DNA of 64,000 nt from an uncultured Paracoccaceae bacterium (GTDB lineage: Bacteria > Pseudomonadota > Alphaproteobacteria > Rhodobacterales > Rhodobacteraceae). Below, one piece after another: positions 16,006 to 25,347 of the stretch. The translations under genes and the position numbers were made by a program. The stretch spans positions 1-64,000 of the forward strand of contig CAKZOU010000034.1 of NCBI GenBank assembly GCA_937138255.1. Reading direction: 5' to 3'. The stretch's first letter is position 1. Every line of letters begins with the position of its first letter. The notes beneath the pieces are model-generated. The model did not search any database. It had not been told where the DNA came from and worked only from the letters and a program-made list of their open reading frames with translations.

Positions 16006-17692
16006 CACGCGGCACCGTGAGGGGTGGCGCCCCTTCGTCCTCGAGAACTTTGTCGAGCCCTTTGGCAAGTTTGGCGCGGATCCGGATTGCGTCTTTCTCT
16101 TCCGGTGCAAATGACAGCGCCCGCTGCCATTGGAACCGCGCCTCGGCTTCGCGCCCTACAGCCCAGAGAACATCACCCAAGTGATCGCTAATGATCGGAT
16201 CCAGCGGCTCAAGTTCGGCCGCGCGAACCATATGAATAATTGCCTCGTCATAGCGGCCAAGCCGGTAAAGCACCCAAGCGAGGCTATCCACGATGGCGCC
16301 ACTGTCGGGCTGAGACTCGACCGCCCGCGCGATCATGTCGAGCGCCTCGTCAAGTTTCTCGCGCCTTTCGACGAGCGAATACCCTAGATAGTTCAGGATC
16401 GAAGGATGCCCCGGCTGAAGCTCGAGAGCGGCGCGGAAATCAGCCTCAGCATCAGCCCAGTTGCCCATCCGCTCGGACGTGATCCCGCGCGTATAGAGGA
16501 CAATCCAACGAGATGGATCACTCGGCCCATAGGTCGCCAGAGCGCGGGTATAGGCAGCGTTGGCAGCCGTCCAGTCGCTGTTCCGTCGCAGCATGTCACC
16601 GAGGGATGCAAGCGCGTCCGGCATTTCACCACTATTGCGGATCAGCGCGCTCAGAACCTCGATTGCCGTGTCGGTCCGGCCCGCGCTATCGAGGGCGGCT
16701 GCACGTCCCAACTCGGCTTTGAAATAGATCGGGTCGCCTCGGGCAATCTTGGTGTAGGTCTCATTCGCCTGATCAAAGCGGCCGAGCGCTTCGAGAAGTC
16801 GGGCCGAAAGGATGATGGCTTCGCTGTGGGTCGGATCAAGGGCCTCGGCTGCACGCGAGTAGAGAAGGGTATAGTCGTCGTCTGCATCCCCTTCGATGGC
16901 CGCAGCCACCGAGAAGAACACTTCCGCCATTCCTTCAACGGGACTCGATACAAATTCGAAACGAAGCACCTCGCCCGATCTCAGCCGGGCAATCTTGTCG
17001 AGAAAGACGGGATCCCCGGCAGAACCGGCAAAATCCTCAAGAAGCGAAATGGCCGCATCATTCTTGTCGAGTTGGCTCAATATCTCGGCCCGCGCGAGCG
17101 CTGCTCTGTGCGTCTTCTGCATTCCCTGTTCGGGCGGGAGTGCGAGGATCGCATCGGCGCCTTCGAAATCTCCTACAGAAGCCAAGGCAAGCGCCTTGTG
17201 ATACAGCCCAAATGCCCGGAGCCCGGAAGAATCGATCACTTCGTCAAAACTTTGTACCGCGCGGGTCATACGTCCGCGCCCGACGAACGACCAGGCCTGT
17301 GCCAGACCATCGACCAGAGGGCCGACGCTTTGGCCCTGCTCAAGCAAAACGAATATCCGCTGCCAGTTTCCGGTATGGGCGGCGTGAACCATTGCGATGA
17401 AATTGGCAGTCTGGCTGGCGATACCGATCGCGACCATCCGGTCGGCCAGGCCGTAGGCCTGATCAAACTCGCCCAAGGCAAAATGGGCGCGGAGCGCTTC
17501 TTCAAGCAGAACGGGATTCTGCGGATCATCTATCAAGGCGCGATCAAGATAGGTTGCCGAGAGGGCGAAATCATAGTCCATGATTGCCATTCGCGCCGCC
17601 AGATAGGCGCCTGCGTCAGGCTCGGCATAGGCCGGGCCCGAGGCCGCTAGGGCCAAGGCCGAGGTGGCGAAAAAACAGCGGATACTCTTCAC
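15995..17692 (-). CDS. exported tetratricopeptide-repeat protein
   Basis: 565 aa with an N-terminal signal peptide (hydrophobic run about 6-20, likely cleavage AYA|EP after residue 23). The remainder is helical with TPR units; the clearest are at the C-terminus (GNWADAEADFRAALELQPGH, and the following LDEALDMIARAVESQPDSG and YDEAIIHMVRAAELEPLDP units). Such proteins are scaffolds, and this may be periplasmic or membrane-attached. It overlaps ispE downstream and lies after a terminator that ends the ETF-QO transcript, so it needs its own promoter in 17693-17785. Confidence 0.8.
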   Translation of the reverse strand: MKSIRCFFATSALALAASGPAYAEPDAGAYLAARMAIMDYDFALSATYLDRALIDDPQNPVLLEEALRAHFALGEFDQAYGLADRMVAIGIASQTANFIAMVHAAHTGNWQRIFVLLEQGQSVGPLVDGLAQAWSFVGRGRMTRAVQSFDEVIDSSGLRAFGLYHKALALASVGDFEGADAILALPPEQGMQKTHRAALARAEILSQLDKNDAAISLLEDFAGSAGDPVFLDKIARLRSGEVLRFEFVSSPVEGMAEVFFSVAAAIEGDADDDYTLLYSRAAEALDPTHSEAIILSARLLEALGRFDQANETYTKIARGDPIYFKAELGRAAALDSAGRTDTAIEVLSALIRNSGEMPDALASLGDMLRRNSDWTAANAAYTRALATYGPSDPSRWIVLYTRGITSERMGNWADAEADFRAALELQPGHPSILNYLGYSLVERREKLDEALDMIARAVESQPDSGAIVDSLAWVLYRLGRYDEAIIHMVRAAELEPLDPIISDHLGDVLWAVGREAEARFQWQRALSFAPEEKDAIRIRAKLAKGLDKVLEDEGAPPLTVPRDER

Positions 17693-17784
17693 GTCAAACC
17701 AGTCTTTCGTTCGCGGGAAATCGCTAGATCACCCTAGAGAACCGCGCCCCCAGCCGCAATCGCAGGCAGGTCACGAGGGCGTGC

Positions 17785-17813
17785 AAAAATGAAAAAGGGG
17801 GCCGCGGCCCCCC
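17785..17813 (-). terminator. intrinsic terminator after ETF-QO gene
   Basis: Read on the minus strand, GGGGGCCGCGGCCCCC (self-complementary) is followed by TTTTTCATTTTT. It lies about 15 bp after the ETF-QO stop at 17828. Confidence 0.85.
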
Positions 17814-17827
17814 TGGTCCGATCCCGA

Positions 17828-19480
17828 TTACATGTTGGGATAGTTGGGCCCGTCGCCGCCTTGCGGGGTCGTCCAGTTGATGTTCTGGCTCGGATCCTTG
17901 ATGTCGCAGGTCTTGCAGTGGACGCAGTTCTGAAAGTTGATGACAAAGCGCGCGTCCTTGCCCTCTTCCTCGATCACCTCATAGACACCGGCCGGGCAAT
18001 AGCGCTGGGCGGGCTCGGCGTATTTCGGCAGGTTGACCGAAATCGGGATCGAGCCATCCTTGAGCCGAAGGTGGCACGGCTGGCTTTCCTCGTGGTTGGT
18101 CATCGAGAAGCTGACGTTGGTCAGCCGGTCGAAGCTCAGCTTGCCGTCGGGCTTGGGATAGTCGATCGGCTTGTGCTTGGATGCCTCTTCGGTCGCGGCG
18201 GCGTCCGATTTGCCGTGGCGCAGCGTGCCGAGGAGCGAGAGGCCGAAGAGGTTGTTGGTCCACATATCGAGGCCGCCAACAGCAAGCGAGGTCAGAAGGC
18301 CATACTTCGACCAGAGCGGTTTGACGTTGCGGACGCGCTTGAGGTCTTTGCCCACGGGGCCAGCCTTGAGCGCAAAATCGTATTCCATCAGCGTATCACC
18401 GCCACGGCCCGCCTTGATCGCGGCGTGGGCGGCTTCGGCCGCCTCGATGCCCGAATGCATGGCGTTGTGGTTGCCCTTGATGCGCGGCACGTTCACGAGG
18501 CCCGCGGAGCAGCCGAGAAGGCATCCGCCCGGAAAGGCCGTTTGCGGGATCGACTGCCAGCCGCCCTCGCTGATCGCACGGGCGCCATAGGCCACGCGCT
18601 TGCCGCCCTTCAGAAGCTCGGCCACCATCGGGTGATGCTTGAACCGCTGAAACTCCATATAGGGGAAGAGATAGGGGTTGGCATAGTTCAGGTGGACGAC
18701 GAAGCCGACGTAAACCTGATTGTTCTCAATGTGATAGATGAACGAACCGCCGCCCGCGTTCGAACCGAGCGGCCAGCCCATCGTATGGGTCACGGTGCCT
18801 TCACGGTGCTTGGCGGGGTCGATCTCCCAGATCTCTTTCATGCCAAGGCCAAACTTCTGCGAGCACTGGCCCTTGGAGAGATTGTATTTCGCCATCACCT
18901 CTTTCGAGAGGCTGCCGCGCACGCCTTCGGAGAGGAAGACATACTTGCCGCGCAGCTCCATGCCCGGCTCGTAATTCGGCCCCATGCTGCCATCGGCTTC
19001 CTTGCCGAACTCGCCCGCGACCACGCCGACGACTTCGCCATTCTCGCCATAGACCAGCTCGGAGCAGGCCATGCCCGGGAAGATCTCGACACCCATCGCC
19101 TCGGCCTGTTCCGCCATCCAACGGGTGACGTTGGCCATCGAGACGATGTATTTGCCGTGATTGTTCATCAGAGGCGGCATCGCGAAATTCGGGATGCGGA
19201 TCGAGCCTTCGGCACCGAGCATGTAGAAATTGTCTTCCTTAACCTCGGTCTTGATCGGCGCGCCCTTGGCCTTCCAGTCGGGCATCAGCCGGTCGAGGCC
19301 CGAGGTATCGAGAACCGCGCCGGAAAGGATATGCGCGCCAACTTCAGAGCCCTTTTCGAGGACCACGACATTCAGATCGGCATCGAGCTGTTTGAGCCGG
19401 ATCGCCGCCGAAAGGCCCGCAGGGCCAGCGCCAACGATGACAACGTCATAGTCCATTGCTTCGCGTTCGATTTCGGCCAT
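17828..19480 (-). CDS. electron transfer flavoprotein-ubiquinone oxidoreductase
   Basis: 550-aa membrane-associated flavoprotein passing electrons from ETF (fed by acyl-CoA and other dehydrogenases) to ubiquinone. An N-terminal FAD motif VVIVGAGPAGLSAA (about 13-26) and a C-terminal 4Fe-4S ferredoxin-like block with NCVHCKTCDI (about 519-528) plus an upstream RYCPAGVYE Cys are present. Length matches mitochondrial and alphaproteobacterial ETF-QO. The ATG at 19480 has GGGAGGGG upstream. The acyl-CoA dehydrogenase at 26382 is a plausible electron source. Confidence 0.95.
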   Translation of the reverse strand: MAEIEREAMDYDVVIVGAGPAGLSAAIRLKQLDADLNVVVLEKGSEVGAHILSGAVLDTSGLDRLMPDWKAKGAPIKTEVKEDNFYMLGAEGSIRIPNFAMPPLMNNHGKYIVSMANVTRWMAEQAEAMGVEIFPGMACSELVYGENGEVVGVVAGEFGKEADGSMGPNYEPGMELRGKYVFLSEGVRGSLSKEVMAKYNLSKGQCSQKFGLGMKEIWEIDPAKHREGTVTHTMGWPLGSNAGGGSFIYHIENNQVYVGFVVHLNYANPYLFPYMEFQRFKHHPMVAELLKGGKRVAYGARAISEGGWQSIPQTAFPGGCLLGCSAGLVNVPRIKGNHNAMHSGIEAAEAAHAAIKAGRGGDTLMEYDFALKAGPVGKDLKRVRNVKPLWSKYGLLTSLAVGGLDMWTNNLFGLSLLGTLRHGKSDAAATEEASKHKPIDYPKPDGKLSFDRLTNVSFSMTNHEESQPCHLRLKDGSIPISVNLPKYAEPAQRYCPAGVYEVIEEEGKDARFVINFQNCVHCKTCDIKDPSQNINWTTPQGGDGPNYPNM

Positions 19481-19591
19481 TTCTTGCAGCCCCTCCCGGT
19501 TCGTTGATTAACGCAATATTCTTGCTCGATAGTCGTTAGCCGAGGGGCTTTGCAGGGTCAATTGCGACGTCCCGGCACAGATTTGCGATTG

Positions 19592-20578
19592 CTACCCGGT
19601 TGCCTGGTGATTGGGCGCTCTGGCACGAAGAAAGGCCCATGCAGGCAGGATCACAAGGATCGAGAAATAGCCATCAATGGCATAGTGCCATGCAAGATAG
19701 ACCGAGAGGAATTGATAAAGCGCGACGAACAATAGGCTGAGGGGCCAGAGCCGACGGTCAAGCTCGAACAGATAGAGCGCCAGAACCGTTGCCATCGCCA
19801 CATGGACACTGGGAAATGCCGATATGCCCGCGCCCGCAACATGGCCCCGCGACTGATAGGCCCGCCAGAGCCAATCCTGAAGTCCGGTTAGATTGGTTCC
19901 CTCAAGGCCAGCCAAACGCAAGAGCTGCGCGATATAGTCAAAGCGCGGGGCGCCCAACACGCGATCATAATAGATCGGGCCTGCAGACATGAATGCCAGG
20001 GCCAGTGCATTCCCCAACACAACCCAAGCCAAAACATAAAGGATGGTGAAACGCCTCCGCCGGGCCGCCGAGCTATCAAACAAGGCCGACAGGGCAGGCA
20101 GATACATCGCCGGGGCCAGCCAAGACGATGAATAGATCGGTTCCAGAAGCCCGGTTGGAACAGGCATCGCGAAGGAATGGGCAAGAATGATCGGATCGGT
20201 GCCGCCATGCAGGCCCTGATCGATCTTGGCCAAGATCGGATCAGCCCAGAAGGGGATCGCAAAGGTCATTGAGTTCTTGATCATCGTGAAGATCAAAAAA
20301 AACGCCGTGCACAGCAGGATCATCACCATGGCGGCCGGGATCCGGTAGAGGATTTTGCGCCATGGGGCCAAAATCATGACAGGCAAAAGGGTCAAAGGAA
20401 CCCACCAGCCGATTTGCATGAACAGCGCGAAAGAATGAGGTAAATCTTGCAGGATCGACCCCAAAAGGGCGGCCGGATTATCCCGAAAAAACCAGACAAA
20501 GACCGAAGCGGCAGCAAAATAGACCACAACTACCAGCAGCATACGCCGAAGATCACCGTTCAGTCCGCGGTCATGCAT
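19592..20578 (-). CDS. PAP2 superfamily membrane phosphatase
   Basis: About 328 aa with six or more hydrophobic helices. Near the C-terminus it carries the acid-phosphatase motifs GISAFPSVHVAMA and YLAWHYAIDG, as in the Aur1/Ipt1-like inositolphosphotransferase branch of PAP2. Likely acts on a lipid phosphate or phospholipid head group. Start is uncertain: ATG 20578 is taken, but an in-frame GTG at 20623 would add 15 residues; neither has a clear SD. It diverges from greA. Confidence 0.75.
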   Translation of the reverse strand: MHDRGLNGDLRRMLLVVVVYFAAASVFVWFFRDNPAALLGSILQDLPHSFALFMQIGWWVPLTLLPVMILAPWRKILYRIPAAMVMILLCTAFFLIFTMIKNSMTFAIPFWADPILAKIDQGLHGGTDPIILAHSFAMPVPTGLLEPIYSSSWLAPAMYLPALSALFDSSAARRRRFTILYVLAWVVLGNALALAFMSAGPIYYDRVLGAPRFDYIAQLLRLAGLEGTNLTGLQDWLWRAYQSRGHVAGAGISAFPSVHVAMATVLALYLFELDRRLWPLSLLFVALYQFLSVYLAWHYAIDGYFSILVILPAWAFLRARAPNHQATG

Positions 20579-20752
20579 ACTTTGCTCATCCGTTATCGCT
20601 TGGCCCCCACTATATTGACGCACCAGCCCCGCACAACATCCGGCATTCGCGCCTCTCCCCTTGCATTCAGACCTCAGTTTGGTTCAGTTGGCAAAACCGG
20701 CCATTTTCGCTTGGCGATCTGGTCGAATGGGTTGTGAGATCGGGAAATACTG

Positions 20753-21223
20753 ATGGAAAAGATCCCCCTGACACGCGCCGGGTTTGAAAAGCTCGAGGCC
20801 GAACTGCGCCATTTTAAGAGCGTCGAGCGCCCCGCGATCATTCAGGCGATTGCCGAGGCGCGCGCGCATGGCGATCTTTCGGAGAATGCCGAATATCATT
20901 CCGCCAAGGAAAAGCAGTCGTTCATCGAGGGCCGGATCAAAGAGCTTGAGGGCGTGATCTCGCTTGCGGATGTGATCGACCCGACCAAGCTGTCGGGTAC
21001 GATCAAGTTCGGCGCCACGGTCGAGATCGTCGACGAGGATACCGACGAGGAAAAGACCTATCAGATCGTCGGCGAATACGAGGCCGATATCGAGAATGGC
21101 CGGCTCAACGTCAAGTCGCCGCTGGCGCGCGCCCTGATCGGCAAGGACGAGGGCGATAGCATCGAAGTTCGCACTCCGGGTGGCGATCGCGGTTACGAAA
21201 TCCTTAAAGTTAGCTATATTTAG
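20753..21223 (+). CDS. greA: transcription elongation factor GreA
   Basis: 156-aa factor that enters the RNA polymerase secondary channel and stimulates cleavage of backtracked transcripts. The N-terminal coiled coil ends in the acidic tip [15 protein letters not shown], and the C-terminal FKBP-like domain contains [20 protein letters not shown] and ends KVSYI. Length and layout are standard. Confidence 0.96.
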   Translation: MEKIPLTRAGFEKLEAELRHFKSVERPAIIQAIAEARAHGDLSENAEYHSAKEKQSFIEGRIKELEGVISLADVIDPTKLSGTIKFGATVEIVDEDTDEEKTYQIVGEYEADIENGRLNVKSPLARALIGKDEGDSIEVRTPGGDRGYEILKVSYI

Positions 21224-21252
21224 ACGACCCGAACCAGGGCCAGGGACATTTG

Positions 21253-22254
21253 ATGGCAGAGCGCCAAACCAATTCGGCTTCTCGGCAGTCGGCTCTTGTC
21301 GGCAAGGAAGACCCGCGAATTTCGGGGACAGAGGTTGTCGCCTTGATAGCCAGCCTCGTTTGGTTGGCGGGGATCGGCCTCTTTTTTCTTGTCGCCCCAG
21401 CCGATGAAACGGGTCTGGATTCCCTAAGATTTGTCCTCACGCTGATGGTGGTTTTCCTGCCTGTCGCGATCATCTGGGTGGCGGCGATTTCTGCGCGCTC
21501 GGCTCGAATTGTTCGGGAAGAGTCACAGCGCCTTCAGGTGGCCGTCGAGGCGCTCCGCAAGAGCTACATCGCGGATCAAAAGGGGCGGCCCACCGGCGTG
21601 CTACAGCCCAGCGTCGAGCGGAAGCTTGCCGAGATTGCCCAGACGGCGCGGCAAACCGAAGTCGCGTTGACAACCTTTACCACCCATCGTGAGGGGGGCC
21701 GCAAGCCGGTCGTTCCCGAGCCGGCCCCGGCAGACGATCAGCCGAGCCTCGCTCTGGGAACCTCCGTGGAGGATATCGAGCCACCCCTTGAAACGCCGGA
21801 TCTGATCAGGGCGCTGAACTTCCCCGACACGGAAAGCGACGAGGTCGGCTTTTCGGCGCTTCGGCGCGCGTTGCGTGATCGTCAGGCACGGCAATTGGTT
21901 CAGGCCAGTCAGGATATCCTGACGCTTCTGTCGCAAGACGGGATCTATATGGACGACATGATCCCCGACCGCGCACGCCCCGAAATCTGGCGCCGTTTTG
22001 CCAAGGGCGAACGGGGGCGCGTTATCGCAAGCCTTGGTGGCATTCGTGATCGTTCATGCCTTGCACTGACCGCCGGGCGGATGCGCGAGGACACGATCTT
22101 TCGCGATGCGGCCCACCACTTCCTGAGAAAATTCGACCAGATGCTCGTTGGCCTAGAGCCCGGGGCTTCAGATGCCGAATTGGTCGATCTGGCAGAGACC
22201 CGCACCGCGCGGGCCTTCATGTTGCTTGGGCGCGTGGCAGGAACGTTTGACTGA
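21253..22254 (+). CDS. conserved two-helix membrane protein with charged C-terminal region
   Basis: 333 aa of unknown function. Two transmembrane helices (about 28-48 and 62-82) are followed by a coiled-coil stretch (EESQRLQVAVEALRKSY) and a soluble C-terminal domain from about residue 190 containing ALRDRQARQLVQASQDILTL and a helix-rich end. The ATG at 21253 has AGGG 8 bp upstream. It follows greA by 29 bp on the same strand. I do not recognise a domain; the layout suggests a cytoplasm-facing scaffold or regulator. Confidence 0.7.
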   Translation: MAERQTNSASRQSALVGKEDPRISGTEVVALIASLVWLAGIGLFFLVAPADETGLDSLRFVLTLMVVFLPVAIIWVAAISARSARIVREESQRLQVAVEALRKSYIADQKGRPTGVLQPSVERKLAEIAQTARQTEVALTTFTTHREGGRKPVVPEPAPADDQPSLALGTSVEDIEPPLETPDLIRALNFPDTESDEVGFSALRRALRDRQARQLVQASQDILTLLSQDGIYMDDMIPDRARPEIWRRFAKGERGRVIASLGGIRDRSCLALTAGRMREDTIFRDAAHHFLRKFDQMLVGLEPGASDAELVDLAETRTARAFMLLGRVAGTFD

Positions 22255-22257
22255 GGA

Positions 22258-22839
22258 TCAGGCCACGCGGCAAATCATGGTCGTTGTGGAGGCAAAGCCG
22301 AAGATATGGCGCAAGAGACCCATGTCGACCTGCGTTATTGGAACGAATCCGATGCGCTCATAAAGCGCCCGTGCTCGATGGTTGCTTCCGGCAACTTCGA
22401 GCCTCACTTCGGCATAACCCTGTCTGCGGGCCTCGTCGAAAATCGCATGAAGAAGCGCTGTTCCCACGCCTTGGCCCCGTGCCGAGGGCGCTACGGCAAG
22501 CCCGTCGATCAAGAATCGTTCGTTGTCAGTGTCGTTGATGAGAAGGGTCATGAGGGCCGCCCGCCAAAATGCTCCGATCAAACCATAGATCGCAGCCAGA
22601 TCCCGCAGCCGGCCACCAACCAGCGCGCCCTCGTAGGTCTTGAAGCCGGCGATTCCAATCAGCTTTCCACTTTGATCATGGGCGCAGATGGCGTGGTCAG
22701 CACCTAGCGCGCGCTGGATGTAGGCTGTCGCACGATGTTCGGGGCCCATGACCCGGCCCAGCTTACCACCAAAGGCCAGCCAGTAAAGCTGGGCTGCCTC
22801 CGCGATGTCTTGGCGTTCTACGCCGCGGGTGATTTTCAT
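22258..22839 (-). CDS. GNAT family N-acetyltransferase
   Basis: 193-aa acyltransferase. The acetyl-CoA binding motif A is clear at LAVAPSARGQGVGTALLHAIFDEA, followed by motif B ALYERIGFVP. The substrate is unknown; the VRLEVAGSNHRARALYE pattern is that of RimI-like or small-molecule acetyltransferases. Start ATG 22839 has AGGA upstream; the same frame continues open into the divergent azlC region, which is antisense. It is convergent with the membrane-protein gene, 3 bp away. Confidence 0.85.
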   Translation of the reverse strand: MKITRGVERQDIAEAAQLYWLAFGGKLGRVMGPEHRATAYIQRALGADHAICAHDQSGKLIGIAGFKTYEGALVGGRLRDLAAIYGLIGAFWRAALMTLLINDTDNERFLIDGLAVAPSARGQGVGTALLHAIFDEARRQGYAEVRLEVAGSNHRARALYERIGFVPITQVDMGLLRHIFGFASTTTMICRVA

Positions 22840-22938
22840 GGTGGCTGGTCCTGATCCTGACGGAAGCATGATCGCAAACCGCGCGGATTGCCATTCTTTG
22901 ATGCGAAGCGTATGCGGCGAGGGACCGCAGGACCAAGC

Positions 22939-23649
22939 ATGACCCAAATCACACCGACCAAAGCGTTCCTGCAGGGGCTCCGCCGCAGTTTGCCCTTCAT
23001 TCTGGTCGTTGTGCCATTTGCCACACTTTTCGGCGTTGTCGCCACCGAGGCAGGGTTGGACCTTATTCAGACCATGGGGTTCACCGCGCTGGTCATCGCA
23101 GGTGCCGCGCAATTTGCGTCGCTCCAGATGATGCAGGATCAGGCACCGATCCTCATGGTTCTTTTGGCGGGCCTGGCTGTGAATATGCGGATGGCAATGT
23201 ATTCCGCATCGCTCGTGCCCTATCTGGGGAAGGCGCCGCTTTGGCAGCGTGCGCTCGCCGCCTACATTCTTTTCGACCAAAGCTATGCCGTGAGCCTTGA
23301 TCGTTTCGAGCAAGAACCAGATCTTACGATCCCGGCGCGGATTGCTTTCTTCTTTGGGGTGGCGATCCCGATCTCTATCCTTTGGTGCGGGACGACGGCT
23401 GTCGGAGCGTTGGTCGGATCGGCAATCCCATCGTCGATGGGGCTCGATTTCGCCCTGCCTATCACCTTCATTGCCCTGATTGGCCCCATGCTCAAATCAC
23501 TTCCCCATGTGGCGGCGGCGGTTGTGTCGGTCGTCGGGGCGCTGGCGCTGGGCTGGATGCCAAGCGGGGTTGGTCTGCTTGTTGCCGCGTCTTTGGCGAT
23601 GCTGACAGGTGCACTGGTCGAGGATTGGAGCAGCAGATGGGTGCGCTAG
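22939..23649 (+). CDS. azlC: AzlC family branched-chain amino acid exporter, large subunit
   Basis: 236-aa inner-membrane protein with about seven helices, of the LIV-E/AzlC family; works with the small AzlD protein to export branched-chain amino acids. Typical features are the N-terminal AFLQGLRRSLPFILVVVPFATLFG and FTALVIAGAAQFASL. ATG 22939 has AGGA upstream. azlD begins 13 bp before this stop, so the pair is coupled. Naming follows the family; substrate is inferred. Confidence 0.88.
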   Translation: MTQITPTKAFLQGLRRSLPFILVVVPFATLFGVVATEAGLDLIQTMGFTALVIAGAAQFASLQMMQDQAPILMVLLAGLAVNMRMAMYSASLVPYLGKAPLWQRALAAYILFDQSYAVSLDRFEQEPDLTIPARIAFFFGVAIPISILWCGTTAVGALVGSAIPSSMGLDFALPITFIALIGPMLKSLPHVAAAVVSVVGALALGWMPSGVGLLVAASLAMLTGALVEDWSSRWVR

Positions 23650-23981
23650 GCTATTCCTCCGGCCAAATATGGCTCATCATTGTGCTTCTCGCCTTGGGCA
23701 CCTTTGCGCTGCGCTTTTCGTTTCTCGCCATTCTGGGGGATCGGACGCTGCCGCAGTTCTTGCTGCGCCTTTTGCGTTATACGCCGGTTGCCGTCATTCC
23801 CGGAATGGTCGCGCCGCTCGTATTGTGGCCGGCGGCTACGGGTGGTGAGCCCGATCCGCTGCGCCTTACGGCGGCGGTGGTAACCCTCTTCGTCGGGGTC
23901 GCGACGCGCAACGTAATCTGGGCAATTTTGGCTGGCGCGGTCGTCTTGGTCGGGGGGATCTGGCTTACAGGCCAGCTCTGA
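23637..23981 (+). CDS. azlD: AzlD family exporter small subunit
   Basis: 114-aa membrane protein with about four helices (IWLIIVLLALGTFALRFSFLA; TPVAVIPGMVAPLVL; final WAILAGAVVLVGGIWL). The AALRYTPVAVIPG-like segment is typical of AzlD. ATG 23637 overlaps azlC by 13 bp. Its 3' end overlaps the convergent lipoprotein gene by 17 bp. Confidence 0.87.
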   Translation: MGALGYSSGQIWLIIVLLALGTFALRFSFLAILGDRTLPQFLLRLLRYTPVAVIPGMVAPLVLWPAATGGEPDPLRLTAAVVTLFVGVATRNVIWAILAGAVVLVGGIWLTGQL

Positions 23982-24585
23982 TCAATGCGTCGATCTGAGC
24001 GGCAGCGACCGATTTGTCGTCGGCGTCGTCCTCATGGTATTCGATGCGCGCAATACCCGGAAATTTCGCGAACTGTTTTTCAAGCTCGTTGGGGAAGAAC
24101 GTGACGCCGATGTTTTCAAACCCAGGCAGGCGCTTGAGAATTTCCGAGGTGGAAACTGTGCAACGCGCCTCGCCGACCGCTCCGTAAGCCATCGTTTCGC
24201 GCAGGGCCATTTCGGCCACTTCGGCGGGCACCTGAAGCTCCTGAATGACCGTGTAATAGGTCTCGCGGGAATGGTAGGAGATGTAGTAGTCCAGCACCCT
24301 TGGCGTAATGCCAAAGATCAGGTCGTTTCGTTCCGGGATCGTCGGGTGTTTGAACGAACCGGCCGGATCCCAAAGCACGCGCTGGCTGGCGTTGATTAGG
24401 AGGGCGGTATGCGCCCCGCTGCCCGAGCCAACCGATTTCATCGTGATCAGCGTCAGCGAGGGGGGCGCGTCATGGCGATAGACGCTGGCCTCGACCAGCT
24501 CATCTGGAGCCCAGACCGCTTCGCCGGGAACACAGGCCGCCAGCGCGACTGGCAGGCCGAGAACGACGAAACGACGGTTGACCAT
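23965..24585 (-). CDS. putative lipoprotein with possible papain-like fold
   Basis: 206 aa with a lipoprotein signal (RRFVVLGLPVALAAC, lipobox LAAC, Cys18). The mature part has GSGSGAHTALLIN and VLWDPAGSFKHP, a H...D arrangement reminiscent of permuted NlpC/P60-like (DUF830-type) proteins, and later a conserved-looking GEARCTVSTSEIL with a Cys. The catalytic assignment is tentative. The tail overlaps azlD. Next upstream on this strand is the cytochrome oxidase subunit IV gene, 11 bp away. Confidence 0.65.
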   Translation of the reverse strand: MVNRRFVVLGLPVALAACVPGEAVWAPDELVEASVYRHDAPPSLTLITMKSVGSGSGAHTALLINASQRVLWDPAGSFKHPTIPERNDLIFGITPRVLDYYISYHSRETYYTVIQELQVPAEVAEMALRETMAYGAVGEARCTVSTSEILKRLPGFENIGVTFFPNELEKQFAKFPGIARIEYHEDDADDKSVAAAQIDALIRAGL

Positions 24586-24596
24586 GAGTAGGGGCC

Positions 24597-24731
24597 TTAG
24601 GCGCCGACGAGTGCCAGGAAGACGACCGCGATCAGAATCACGATGACCGACTTGGTCACGAAGCTTACGAAACCGTCAAAGGTCTTTTCCTGGGCGTGGA
24701 TGTTCATTGTGCCTTGCTTGTGTTCGGCCAT
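24597..24731 (-). CDS. aa3-type cytochrome c oxidase subunit IV
   Basis: 44-aa protein: a hydrophilic start (MAEHKQGTMNIHAQEKTFDGF) then one transmembrane helix (SVIVILIAVVFLALVG). This is the bacterial CoxIV family (Pfam 07835), a small subunit peripheral to the aa3 oxidase in Paracoccus and Rhodobacter. AGGAGCC precedes the ATG. The main oxidase subunits are not in this window, as is usual for the family. Confidence 0.88.
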   Translation of the reverse strand: MAEHKQGTMNIHAQEKTFDGFVSFVTKSVIVILIAVVFLALVGA

Positions 24732-24788
24732 TTGAGGCTCCTGTCAGATAGGTGTTTCGGGGCTGAATAGACGATATCCTCGCCCCTG

Positions 24789-25301
24789 TCACGCCTTCGA
24801 AGTGGTGTGTTTTGTCGCGTCAGCCGGCGTTTCGAGATCGCGGGCGAGGCGGAAGCCGATCCGATCCGGCTCTTCGATCTCCTCTTCGGCAGGCAGGGCG
24901 ATGAGCATGACATTCAGCTGGCTGACGTGCTGGACCAGTTGGGTGCGCGCGCCGTCATCGGTGGTGCCGTAGAAGGTCAGGATATCGGGGTCGAAATAGC
25001 CGAGGCCCTCAATCCGAACGACACCCGCCTCTCCGCCGGTAAAGCCTAGGGCGACCTCTTCGTCCTTTTTCAGCTGCTTTTCGAAATTCTGGATGTAGAG
25101 GATCAGGCGCTCATAGGCCCAACGAGCTTCGCTTTTGTCCTCGGAATATTGAAAATTCTCGGGAAGCTCGCTGTCCATCGCGCAGGGTGTGTCCGGGTTC
25201 TTGTGGACCTCGTGCACCATCGGCAGGATCGCGTTTTCAACCGCCTCGGCGGAGGTAGATATCGTGCTTTGCGGGCTGTCTTTGTGGGTGGACTGAGTCA
25301 T
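24789..25301 (-). CDS. DUF6173-like conserved cytosolic protein
   Basis: 170 aa with no membrane helix or signal. The central block (FQYSEDKSEARWAYERL; then VALGFTGGEAGVVRIEGLG and LVQHVSQLNVMLIALP) matches my recollection of DUF6173, a family of unknown function common in Rhodobacteraceae. ATG 25301 has GGGAGC upstream; the frame is open further back without an SD. It is co-directional with the MBL gene upstream (46-bp gap). Confidence 0.72.
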   Translation of the reverse strand: MTQSTHKDSPQSTISTSAEAVENAILPMVHEVHKNPDTPCAMDSELPENFQYSEDKSEARWAYERLILYIQNFEKQLKKDEEVALGFTGGEAGVVRIEGLGYFDPDILTFYGTTDDGARTQLVQHVSQLNVMLIALPAEEEIEEPDRIGFRLARDLETPADATKHTTSKA

Positions 25302-25347
25302 TTTTGCTCCCGGTTGGGCTGTCCCAAGTCTAACAGTTTCCACCGCG

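Noticed and set aside
22840-23313. N-terminal extension of the GNAT frame into azlC
   Set aside because: Antisense to azlC; the GNAT domain with its own ATG begins at 22839.
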